A stretch of 8,432 nt of DNA from assembly GCA_903924005.1 (NCBI GenBank), contig CAIXZV010000521.1, positions 1 to 8,432 on the forward strand. The letters run 5' to 3'. The stretch comes from an uncultured Chloroflexota bacterium (GTDB lineage: Bacteria > Chloroflexota > Limnocylindria > Limnocylindrales > CSP1-4). The stretch's first letter is position 1. Every line of letters starts with the position of its first letter. This document shows, piece by piece, positions 1-6,051 of this stretch. The position numbers and the translations under genes are program-made. Below the pieces are notes generated by a model. It ran no database searches. It worked only from the letters and a program-made list of their open reading frames with translations, and was not told where the DNA came from.

Positions 1-25
1 CCGGCGGGCCGGGTGAGTCTGACGT

Positions 26-55
26 GGGTCACGGCGCGCGCGGGGTCACGGCGCG
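26..55. repeat. 13-bp direct repeat spanning the iolB stop
   Basis: GGGTCACGGCGCG occurs at 26-38 and again at 43-55, separated by 4 bases. The second copy contains the iolB stop codon (TGA on the minus strand, 46-48). It looks like a small local duplication at the gene end. No function is evident, and positions 1-25 hold nothing recognisable. Confidence 0.6.
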
Positions 56-966
56 GGACGGGTGGGGCGGCGCCGGGTCGCGGCGCGGCGTAGGGCAACC
101 AGCCGCCCCGCCGCCCCGCCGCTCAGCCTCGCGGGGTCGGCGGGGCTCCAGTTCATCAGCCACTCGTGGTCCGGATCGATGGTGAAGTGCCACTCCCGGT
201 TTGGCCCCGCCATGATGTTCAGGAACCAGCAGTCGTAGCCAGCAGGCGCGCCCACCGGGTGGTAGCCGCGCGGGACCAGCACAAGGTCTCCGTCCATCGG
301 GGTCATCGTCTCGTCCAAGGTGCGGTCCGGCGTGTACACGCGCGTGAACGCAAAGCCCGCCGGTCGCGCAAACCGGTAGTAGTAGAGCTCCTCAAGCGCC
401 GCCTCAACGGGCGGGTTCTCGGTGTCGTGCTTGTGCGGCGGGTAGCTACACCAGTTGCCGCCCGGCGTAAACGCCTCAAACGCGATGAGCCGGCCGGCCA
501 CATCGCCACCGGGCGGGAGCAGGTGGTGGATGCGGCGTGCGGTGTTGCCGGAGCCGCGGTCCTCCACAAGGATCTCTGATGCGCGGATGTGCGCCGTTCG
601 CTGCACGCGTCCGCCCGGCGCCGCCGCCACGCCTACGAGACACGCGCTCAACGCCACAACCGAGACGTCAAGCCCCGGCTCCACCAGCACCACTTCGGCA
701 GGGGGGCCGTCAAACACGGACATTCGCGATCCCACGCGCTCAAACGAGTGCGTCCCAGCGTGCACCGAGGCGTACCCCTCCAGCAGCAGCACAAGGCGCT
801 CCTGGTCATCGGCCGCCCGCGCAATCTGCTGGCCGGGTTCCAGGCGATAGACGTGGAACGTGGTCCAGGTCCAGCCGGCCGACGCAGGGTCGATGGCGCA
901 GACGAGGCCATCGGAGCCGCGGGGCAAGGCCCGAACCAGGAGCGGGTGGTTGGCGGGTGCGCGCAT
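46..966 (-). CDS. iolB: 5-deoxy-glucuronate isomerase IolB
   Basis: KduI/IolB-family bicupin isomerase of 306 residues. IolB converts 5-deoxy-D-glucuronate to 2-deoxy-5-keto-D-gluconate in cytosolic myo-inositol catabolism. The family signature is clear: NWCSYPPHKHD at residues 171-181 (H178 and H180 as cupin metal ligands), LEELYYYRF at 191-199 with a candidate glutamate ligand (E192 or E193), DETM at 218-221, GYHPVGAPAGY at 234-244 (H236) and AGPNREW at 253-259. The N-terminus aligns with remembered IolB sequences from the ATG at 966, so this start is preferred, although the Shine-Dalgarno is weak (GAGG about 14 nt upstream). Family members are about 270 residues; this one carries an extra arginine- and proline-rich tail after HEWLM (residue 271). 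It is transcribed away from the iolE-type gene and shares its control region. Confidence 0.93.
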   Translation of the reverse strand: MRAPANHPLLVRALPRGSDGLVCAIDPASAGWTWTTFHVYRLEPGQQIARAADDQERLVLLLEGYASVHAGTHSFERVGSRMSVFDGPPAEVVLVEPGLDVSVVALSACLVGVAAAPGGRVQRTAHIRASEILVEDRGSGNTARRIHHLLPPGGDVAGRLIAFEAFTPGGNWCSYPPHKHDTENPPVEAALEELYYYRFARPAGFAFTRVYTPDRTLDETMTPMDGDLVLVPRGYHPVGAPAGYDCWFLNIMAGPNREWHFTIDPDHEWLMNWSPADPARLSGGAAGRLVALRRAATRRRPTRPAP

Positions 967-1023
967 GGGAGCGGCAGGAACCTCGGTTGTCGCCGTTTTC
1001 GGCGCTGGTGAAGACGGCAGTGC

Positions 1024-1041
1024 GCTGTGTCAGGCCACAGC
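1024..1041. promoter_or_regulatory. Inverted repeat, possible second operator or iolB leader hairpin
   Basis: GCTGTG (1024-1029) and CACAGC (1036-1041) form a perfect 6-bp dyad around the spacer TCAGGC. Its centre (1032.5) lies exactly 50 bp from the centre of the LacI-like palindrome at 1076-1089 (1082.5). It resembles the CRP consensus superficially, but the TGTG/CACA half-sites are two bases too close. On the minus strand it would form a 6-bp hairpin in the iolB leader. Either role is inference. Confidence 0.35.
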
Positions 1042-1062
1042 ATACGGCCGTCAAATACGATC

Positions 1063-1091
1063 TTCCCTCATATCATGCAATCGATTACAAT
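1063..1091 (+). promoter_or_regulatory. Candidate promoter of the iolE-G-H run
   Basis: TACAAT at 1086-1091 is a five-of-six match to the sigma-70-type -10 hexamer. The position 17 bases upstream holds TTCCCT (1063-1068), a weak -35 with three of six matches. The segment is markedly AT-richer than its surroundings. Transcription would begin near 1098, leaving a leader of about 100 nt before the GTG at 1197. The -10 overlaps the palindrome at 1076-1089, an arrangement that fits repression. A matching promoter for the divergent iolB could not be pinned down. Confidence 0.45.
1076..1089. promoter_or_regulatory. LacI-family-like operator
   Basis: TGCAATCGATTACA is a near-perfect palindrome: 6 of 7 base pairs are symmetric, the exception being C at position 3 against A at position 12. 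It has the central CG and the TG...CA ends typical of LacI/GalR-family operators, and it differs at one position from the general cre-type pattern TGWNANCGNTNWCA. It lies between divergent iolB and iolE-type genes and overlaps the candidate -10 box. Control of the inositol genes by a LacI-family repressor is therefore likely. The regulator gene is not in the window, so its family is inferred from operator shape. Confidence 0.6.
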
Positions 1092-1097
1092 CCCCTG

Positions 1098-1142
1098 CAG
1101 CGCGATCCCGAAGACGCACACGCCGCGGCTCCGGGATCGCTG
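1098..1142 (+). promoter_or_regulatory. 5'-leader stem-loop
   Basis: CAGCGCGATCCCG (1098-1110) pairs with CGGGATCGCTG (1132-1142). This gives 11 base pairs with a two-base bulge and a 21-nt loop, and the loop contains the palindrome GCCGCGGC (1122-1129). The stem begins at the predicted transcription start. No T-run follows, so it is not a classic intrinsic terminator. The leader after it (1143-1183) is C/A-rich, poor in G, and contains CAACAACC twice (1147-1154 and 1157-1164), so it should be unstructured. An mRNA-stabilising 5' hairpin is one possible role. Confidence 0.45.
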
Positions 1143-1183
1143 CCCCCAACAACCGGCAACAACCCCGCCAGCCAACCTCCACG

Positions 1184-1189
1184 AAGGAG
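1184..1189 (+). promoter_or_regulatory. Ribosome binding site fixing the iolE-type start
   Basis: AAGGAG lies 7 bases before the GTG at 1197. It supports a GTG start here rather than any upstream codon. The open frame upstream of it runs antisense to iolB and through the promoter region, and it encodes arginine-rich sequence unlike the family. Confidence 0.8.
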
Positions 1190-1196
1190 CACCCAG

Positions 1197-2120
1197 GTGA
1201 CCACCGACTATCCGAAGCTCCACCTCGGCACCGCGCCCGACAGCTGGGGCGTCTGGAACCCGAGTGGCGATCCGCTGCAGACCCCATGGGAGCGCTACCT
1301 CGACGAGGCGGCGGGAGCCGGCTACAAGTACAGCGAGCTTGGACCCTTTGGCTATCTGCCAAAGGACGCCGGCATCGTCCGAGATGCGTACGCCAAGCGC
1401 GGCCTCACGCTCAGCGGCGGCACCGTCTTTGTCGCCCTCCACAAGGGCAAGGACGCGCTTGCGCAGGCCAAGCTCGACGTTGACGCAGAGATGGCCGTCA
1501 TCGGCCCCAACGGGGCCAAGCACCTGGTCATCCTGCCCGAGGGCTACACGGACTTTGACGGCAACCTCACCGCCAGCCCCACGCTCACCAACGACGAGTG
1601 GAGCAGCCTCAACACCGGCATGAGCGAGCTTGGCAAGTACATCGCGGACAAGCACCAGGCCATGCTCGTCTTCCACACGCATGCCGATAGCCACGTGGGC
1701 AGCCAGGAGGAGATCGAGCGCTTCCTTGACGGGACCGATCCTGAGACCGTCCAGCTCTGCCTCGACACCGGCCACGTCGCCTACTGCGGCGCCGACAACC
1801 TCAAGATCATTGCGGACTACCCGGACCGCGTGCAGTACGTCCACCTCAAGCAGGTTGACCGCGCCATCCGCGCCCGGGCCAGCGAGCAGAAGCTGGGCTT
1901 CGCCCCGGCCGTCCGCCTGGGCGTCATGGTGGAGCCGCCGCTTGGTGACCCCGACATGCCCACGCTCCTGGCCGCGCTGGCCGCGCTTGACCGCGACCTC
2001 TACTGCATCGTGGAGCAGGACCTGTACCCCTGCGACTTCGACAAGCCCCTGCCCATCGCCGTCCGCACCCAGCAGTACTTCAAGGGCTGCGGCCTCACCG
2101 CCGGCCATCCCGTCCGCTGA
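1197..2120 (+). CDS. iolE: IolE-type inosose dehydratase / sugar phosphate isomerase-epimerase
   Basis: A 307-residue xylose-isomerase-like TIM-barrel protein (AP endonuclease 2 family) that resembles IolE, myo-inosose-2 dehydratase. IolE dehydrates scyllo-inosose to a trihydroxycyclohexanedione. Visible landmarks are GTAPDSWGVW at residues 11-20, HTHADSHV at 160-167, CLDTGHVAYCG at 188-198 (D190, H193), VHLKQVD at 215-221 (H216) and IVEQDLYP at 271-278 (E273). D190, H216 and E273 are likely metal ligands. The glutamate common on strand 5 appears replaced by the His-rich HTHADSH segment. It is first in a rightward run, with iolG 27 bases downstream, and the order iolE-iolG-iolH agrees with known inositol operons. 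Family assignment is firm. Exact activity (dehydratase or a related inosose isomerase) is less sure. Confidence 0.8.
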   Translation: MTTDYPKLHLGTAPDSWGVWNPSGDPLQTPWERYLDEAAGAGYKYSELGPFGYLPKDAGIVRDAYAKRGLTLSGGTVFVALHKGKDALAQAKLDVDAEMAVIGPNGAKHLVILPEGYTDFDGNLTASPTLTNDEWSSLNTGMSELGKYIADKHQAMLVFHTHADSHVGSQEEIERFLDGTDPETVQLCLDTGHVAYCGADNLKIIADYPDRVQYVHLKQVDRAIRARASEQKLGFAPAVRLGVMVEPPLGDPDMPTLLAALAALDRDLYCIVEQDLYPCDFDKPLPIAVRTQQYFKGCGLTAGHPVR

Positions 2121-2147
2121 CCTAGCGATCTCGAAGGAATACCGAAC

Positions 2148-3155
2148 ATGACTATTCGCGTCGGCATCATCGGGACCGGCTTCATCGGCCTGGACCATGG
2201 CAACAAGCTTGTCAACGTCATCAACGGCTCCACCGTGACCGCGGTGACGGACGTCAACAAGACGCGCGCGGCCGAGGTTGCCGCACTCCTTGGCGGCGCC
2301 AAGGTCTTTGACAACGGCCACGACCTCATCAACAGCGATCTGGTGGACGCGGTCCTCGTCTGCTCCATCGGCGAGACGCACGCGGAGTACACGCTGGCGG
2401 CCATCGCTGCCGGCAAGCCCGTCATGTGCGAGAAGCCGCTGGCGCCCACCACGCCGGAGTGCGAGGCGATCCTTGCGGCCGAAGTGGCCCATGGCAAGCG
2501 CCTGGTCATCGTGGGCTTTATGCGCCGCTATGACCCGGGCTACAAGGAGGTCAAGGCCACCCTTGACGGCGGCAAGATTGGCGCGGCGCTGATCATGCAC
2601 AACGTGCACCGCAACGCCACGGTGCCCGAGACGTTCACGAGCTTCATGACGATGACTGACTCGATGATCCACGAGATTGACACCACCCGATGGATGCTGG
2701 GCGAGGAGATCACCTCGGTCCAGGTTGCTCCGCCCAAGCGCACCAGCAAGGCGTTCCCGCATCTCCAGGACCCGCAGTTCGCGCTGTTTGGCATGGAGTC
2801 CGGTGTGCTGAGCACCAGCGAGTTCTTCGCCAACTGCCAGTACGGCTATGACGTCCGCTGCGAGCTGGTTGGGGAACTGGGGACCTCGTCCCTGGTGAAC
2901 CCCGTTGTTGCCAGCTCCACCATCGCCGGTCAGGATGCGGACATGGTCCCGCCCGACTGGCGCGTCCGCTTTGGCCCGGCGTACACGGCCGAGCTGCAGG
3001 CGTGGATCACCGGCCTTGGGAAGGGTGAGATCGTGGGCCCGTCGGCGTGGGACGGCTATGCCGCAACCCGCGTCACCGAGTTTGGCGTGCAGGCCGTCAA
3101 GACCGGCCAGCGCGTTGAGATTGACTACATCGAGAAGCCGGCGCTCTACCGCTAG
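2148..3155 (+). CDS. iolG: Inositol 2-dehydrogenase IolG
   Basis: A Gfo/Idh/MocA-family NAD(P)-dependent dehydrogenase of 335 residues, the usual length. It should oxidise myo-inositol, or a related inositol, to the 2-keto inosose, the first catabolic step. The N-terminal Rossmann motif is GIIGTGFIG (residues 6-14), followed by CEKPLA at 94-99 with the catalytic lysine K96. The segment DSMIHEID at 171-178 supplies D171 and H175, equivalent to the Lys-Asp-His catalytic set of Bacillus subtilis IolG (K97, D172, H176). AAGGA at 2134-2138 lies 9 bases before the ATG. Short gaps on both sides (27 and 28 bases) argue for one transcript with the iolE-type and iolH-type genes. Related oxidoreductases act on scyllo- or chiro-inositol, so the preferred isomer is unknown. 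Confidence 0.88.
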   Translation: MTIRVGIIGTGFIGLDHGNKLVNVINGSTVTAVTDVNKTRAAEVAALLGGAKVFDNGHDLINSDLVDAVLVCSIGETHAEYTLAAIAAGKPVMCEKPLAPTTPECEAILAAEVAHGKRLVIVGFMRRYDPGYKEVKATLDGGKIGAALIMHNVHRNATVPETFTSFMTMTDSMIHEIDTTRWMLGEEITSVQVAPPKRTSKAFPHLQDPQFALFGMESGVLSTSEFFANCQYGYDVRCELVGELGTSSLVNPVVASSTIAGQDADMVPPDWRVRFGPAYTAELQAWITGLGKGEIVGPSAWDGYAATRVTEFGVQAVKTGQRVEIDYIEKPALYR

Positions 3156-3183
3156 CGGACCGCAGGCGAGGAGGAGGACAGGG

Positions 3184-4050
3184 ATGAAGATCGCGCTCGA
3201 CCCGTACATGTTCCGGAGCACGCCGCTTGCGGAGCTCCCGGGGCTTGTCGCCGAGATGGGCTACGAGTACATCGAGCTCTCGCCGCGCGAGGACTTCATC
3301 CCGTTCTTCAAGCATCCCCGCGTGGACACCGCCGGGATCCGCGCGTTCAAGAAGGCGCTCGACGGCGCCGGTGTTCAGGTGAGCTCGCTGCTGCCGCTCT
3401 TCCGCTGGTCCGGCCCGGACGAGGATGAGCGGCAGGCGGCGGTCCGCTACTGGCACCGCGCCATCGACATCGCCGCCGAGTTGGGCGTCACCGTGATGAA
3501 CTCCGAGTTCAACGGCCGCCCCGAGAACCCGGCCATCTCCGAGGCGCAGTTCTGGAAGTCCCTTGAGGAACTGCTCCCGCACTTTGAGCGCGCAGGGGTC
3601 CACCTTGCGCTTGAGCCGCATCCCGATGACTTCATCGAGGACGGCATCGCCGCGGTCAACATGATCAAGGGGATCAACTCGCCGGCCGTGAGCTTTCTGT
3701 ACTGCGCGCCGCACACGTTCCACCAGGGCGGGAACATGGCCGAGATCATGCGCGCCGCAGGGCCGCTGCTCACCCAGCTTCACGTGGCGGACTGCTTTGA
3801 CCACCGCGCGTCGTCCGGTCTGCGCTACATCACCAACCCGCCCGGCAACAGCGTCCGCGTCCACCAGCACCTGGACATGGGTCAGGGCGAGGTGCCGTGG
3901 GCCACGTTCTTCAGTACGCTTGAGGAGCTGCGGTTTGACGGCATCATGACCGTCTGCGTGTTTGCCTGGGAGGAGCGCGCACGCGACTCCAGCCTCCACA
4001 ACCTAGCCGAGATCAAGCGCCAGACGGCGTCCTGGTCCCACCTTCGCTAG
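3184..4050 (+). CDS. iolH: IolH-type sugar phosphate isomerase/epimerase
   Basis: A 288-residue xylose-isomerase-like TIM-barrel protein that matches the IolH-type proteins of inositol operons in length and motifs. Landmarks are YIELSPREDF at residues 29-38, MNSEFNGRPE at 105-114, LEPHPDDFIED at 143-153 (E144), YCAPHTFH at 173-180, QLHVADCFDHR at 198-208 (H200) and FAWEER at 260-265. The acidic D-x-GH metal site common in this superfamily is replaced by the YCAPHTFH segment, so the metal site may be unusual. AGGAGG (3172-3177), six bases before the ATG, fixes the start. It lies 28 bases after iolG. The function of IolH is poorly established: an isomerase or epimerase acting on inosose intermediates is the family expectation. 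Membership is confident, the reaction is not. Confidence 0.8.
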   Translation: MKIALDPYMFRSTPLAELPGLVAEMGYEYIELSPREDFIPFFKHPRVDTAGIRAFKKALDGAGVQVSSLLPLFRWSGPDEDERQAAVRYWHRAIDIAAELGVTVMNSEFNGRPENPAISEAQFWKSLEELLPHFERAGVHLALEPHPDDFIEDGIAAVNMIKGINSPAVSFLYCAPHTFHQGGNMAEIMRAAGPLLTQLHVADCFDHRASSGLRYITNPPGNSVRVHQHLDMGQGEVPWATFFSTLEELRFDGIMTVCVFAWEERARDSSLHNLAEIKRQTASWSHLR

Positions 4051-4066
4051 CGTCCGCAACGCCACT

Positions 4067-4088
4067 GCCGAGCACCCGCCGAGCACCC
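4067..4088. repeat. 11-bp tandem duplication before the corrinoid gene
   Basis: GCCGAGCACCC is repeated exactly, head to tail, at 4067-4077 and 4078-4088, directly before the AGGAG ribosome binding site (4090-4094) of the corrinoid protein gene. It lies in the 54-base gap after the iolH-type gene, the longest gap within this run of genes. It could be a slippage duplication or a scar at an insertion junction. Confidence 0.6.
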
Positions 4089-4104
4089 GAGGAGACCCCC
4101 GCTG

Positions 4105-4734
4105 ATGGCCGATCTCGCCGCACTCACCGCAGCCGTCGAGGCGGGCAACCGCGCCGCCGCGTCCGAACTCACGCAGGCGGCGATTGACGAGGGCCTGGAC
4201 CCCCGGACCATCCTTGGCGCGATGACCGCGGCCATGGACGTGGTGGGGCGCAAGTTCCAGGAGGGCGAGCTGTTCGTCCCGGAGATGCTGATCGCGGCCC
4301 GGGCCATGAAGGCCGGCACCGCGATCCTGGAGCCCGTGCTCCTCGCGGCGGGCGTCAAGCCCGAGTTCCGCGCCGTGGTGGGCACCGTGGAGGGCGACCT
4401 CCACGACATCGGCAAGAACCTCGTGGGCATGATGTGGAAGGGCGGCGGCCTCGAGGTGTTCGACCTCGGCGTTAATGTCACCGCTGCCGCGTTCGTCGCG
4501 GCGGCCCGCGAGCACGACGCCCACATCGTGGGCCTCTCGGCGCTGCTCACCACCACCATGCCCAACATGCGCGGCATCGTGGAGGCGGTCCACGCCGGGC
4601 TCCCGGGCGTGAGGGTGGTCGTGGGCGGCGCGCCCGTGACCCCGGAGTTCGCCGCGCAGATTGGCGCGGACGGCTACGCCCCCGACGCCGGCGCCGCCGT
4701 GGACCTCGCCCGCGGCCTGCTGGTCCACGCGTAG
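4105..4734 (+). CDS. Corrinoid (cobalamin)-binding methyltransferase protein, MtaC/MttC type
   Basis: A 209-residue stand-alone corrinoid protein, the normal size for the methyl-carrying subunit of corrinoid methyltransferase systems. Residues 1-85 are a helical cap domain (VGRKFQEGELFVPEML at 47-62 is typical). Residues 88-209 are a Rossmann-like B12-binding domain with GDLHDIGKN at 97-105, in which D98, H100 and G103 form the DxHxxG motif and H100 is the expected lower cobalt ligand. GLSALLTTTM (143-152) and GGAPVT (174-179) complete the site. It should shuttle a methyl group between a substrate methyltransferase and an acceptor. AGGAG lies 10 bases before the ATG. The UroD-fold gene begins 30 bases downstream and is its likely partner. 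Its codon context (CTC and TTC before G) differs from its neighbours, suggesting separate ancestry. No corrinoid-reactivating protein or acceptor methyltransferase is in the window. Confidence 0.9.
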   Translation: MADLAALTAAVEAGNRAAASELTQAAIDEGLDPRTILGAMTAAMDVVGRKFQEGELFVPEMLIAARAMKAGTAILEPVLLAAGVKPEFRAVVGTVEGDLHDIGKNLVGMMWKGGGLEVFDLGVNVTAAAFVAAAREHDAHIVGLSALLTTTMPNMRGIVEAVHAGLPGVRVVVGGAPVTPEFAAQIGADGYAPDAGAAVDLARGLLVHA

Positions 4735-4764
4735 CTGCCCAGCCCAAGTCCGAGGATCGCCACG

Positions 4765-6051
4765 ATGACCACCACCAGCGCAGGGCTCCCGGGGGCCGAC
4801 GTCGCGGTTGTCCGCGAGCTTGCCGCCAAGGTTGCGGAGCTTGCCGCCCTGCCCGTGCAGCAGGAGCGCGTCCGCGAGTGGCAGGCGCTCAACGGCCTCC
4901 GCCCGGAGCGGCCCATGGCGATGATTGACGAGATCCCCTGGCACGAGCTTGGGGCTCATGGCGGCCCGGGCGCGGACGAGCTGGCCCTCACAACCACGCA
5001 CGCCTTTGCGCGCGAGCTTGAGACAACGCTGCGCCAGGAGCTCTACCGCTGGAACCACATGCGCGTGGACATGGTGGTGGAGCCCTACCTGGATATCCGC
5101 AAGGCGATCAACCGGCCCGGGTGGGGCATCAAGATCACCGAGGACACCATCGAGCAGGGTGTCGGCAACGACATCAAGAGCCACCACTACAGCGACCAAC
5201 TGGAGAACCCCGAGGACGTTGAGAAGATCCGCTGTCTTGAGCCCAGCCTCAACGTGGAGGCCACGGCAGAGCGCGAAGCGTGGGCGCACGAGCTGCTTGA
5301 CGGGCTGCTTGAGGTCCGGATGCAGGGCCTCACCGGCTACAACGGGGACGACCTTGCGTTTGCCCTCTGGGACGACATCGAGCAGTTCCGCGGTACCGAG
5401 CCCATCTTGCTTGACTTCATGGATCGCCCGGAGCACCTCCACGCCATCTGCGAGCGGCTCACCGAGGTGCGTCTCCAGGAGTTGGACATCCTTGAGGCGA
5501 AGGGCCTCCTGGGCTACGACTACAACCGGATCCACACCACCGGCGCCCAGACGACGGAGCTGCCGAAGCCGGGTTTCGATCCGGCCACGCCGCGTCCGAT
5601 GGACCTCTGGACCGTCGGGCGCTCGCAGCTCTTCGTGTCCGTCAGCGACGCGATGTTTGCCGAGTTTGTGCCGCCGTACTACGCCCGCTGGTACGAGCGG
5701 TTTGGTCTTGGCTACTTTGGCTGCTGCGACCCGCTCCACAGCCGCATCGACTCGGTTCGCAAGATCCCCAACGTGCGCAAGATCTCGATGAGCCCCTGGG
5801 CAAAGACCGTCAAGGGCGCCGAGGCCATTGGCTCCGAGTTTGTGTTCAGCCGCAAGCCAAACCCGGCGATGGTGGCGATGGACACGTGGGTGCCCGCGAT
5901 GGCCGAGAAGGACTTCACCGACGTGCTGGACGCGACGCGCGCCAATGGCTGCCCTGTGGAGTTCACCCTCAAGGACATCAGCACCTGCCGGAGCGACCCG
6001 AAGCGCCTCTGGGAGTGGGCCTCAATCGCTGAGCGGATGACGCGCGCGTAG
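4765..6051 (+). CDS. UroD-fold methyltransferase-like protein
   Basis: A 428-residue protein of the uroporphyrinogen decarboxylase / corrinoid methyltransferase superfamily. It is unlikely to be the haem enzyme HemE: it is much longer, lacks the N-terminal PxWxMRQAGR-type motif, and is not among haem genes. Conserved-looking segments are GYNGDDLAF (191-199), FGCCDPLHSRID (318-329; C320, C321), KIPNVRKISMSPWA (333-346), FSRKPNPA (361-368) and the C-terminal LKDISTCRSDPKRLWEW (402-418). Zinc-dependent relatives such as MtaA, MtbA and CmuA use His and Cys ligands; the Cys pair at 320-321 could serve here. The neighbouring corrinoid gene suggests it transfers a methyl group to or from that protein. 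A substrate in the inositol pathway is inferred. GAGGA at 4752-4756 lies 8 bases before the ATG. The stop overlaps the transporter start. Confidence 0.8.
   Translation: MTTTSAGLPGADVAVVRELAAKVAELAALPVQQERVREWQALNGLRPERPMAMIDEIPWHELGAHGGPGADELALTTTHAFARELETTLRQELYRWNHMRVDMVVEPYLDIRKAINRPGWGIKITEDTIEQGVGNDIKSHHYSDQLENPEDVEKIRCLEPSLNVEATAEREAWAHELLDGLLEVRMQGLTGYNGDDLAFALWDDIEQFRGTEPILLDFMDRPEHLHAICERLTEVRLQELDILEAKGLLGYDYNRIHTTGAQTTELPKPGFDPATPRPMDLWTVGRSQLFVSVSDAMFAEFVPPYYARWYERFGLGYFGCCDPLHSRIDSVRKIPNVRKISMSPWAKTVKGAEAIGSEFVFSRKPNPAMVAMDTWVPAMAEKDFTDVLDATRANGCPVEFTLKDISTCRSDPKRLWEWASIAERMTRA

Noticed and set aside
1024..1041. CRP-type binding site
   Set aside because: The TGTG and CACA half-sites are spaced two bases too close for the CRP consensus.
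537..1196. Long in-frame extension upstream of the iolE-type gene
   Set aside because: It runs antisense to iolB and through the divergent promoter region, and it encodes arginine-rich, non-homologous sequence. AAGGAG followed by GTG at 1197 gives the family-like N-terminus.
2905..3183. N-terminal extension of the iolH-type gene
   Set aside because: It overlaps iolG in another frame. AGGAGG six bases before the ATG at 3184 and the family length fix the start.
1068..3221. Long minus-strand open frame opposite the iolE- and iolG-type genes
   Set aside because: It is a shadow of two well-supported genes on the other strand, with valine/alanine-rich high-GC composition and no recognisable motifs.
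4003..5739. 578-codon minus-strand open frame
   Set aside because: It lies opposite the corrinoid and UroD-fold genes, both of which have clear motifs, and its His/Gly/Arg-rich translation matches no family.
6049..6051. TAG of the methyltransferase-like gene as a pyrrolysine codon
   Set aside because: Sequence after the TAG in the same frame is not family-like, the protein is complete, and TAG ends most genes here. Pyrrolysine is known from other methylamine methyltransferase families.
4765..6051. HemE, uroporphyrinogen decarboxylase of haem synthesis
   Set aside because: Wrong length, no HemE N-terminal signature, and adjacent to a corrinoid protein rather than haem genes.
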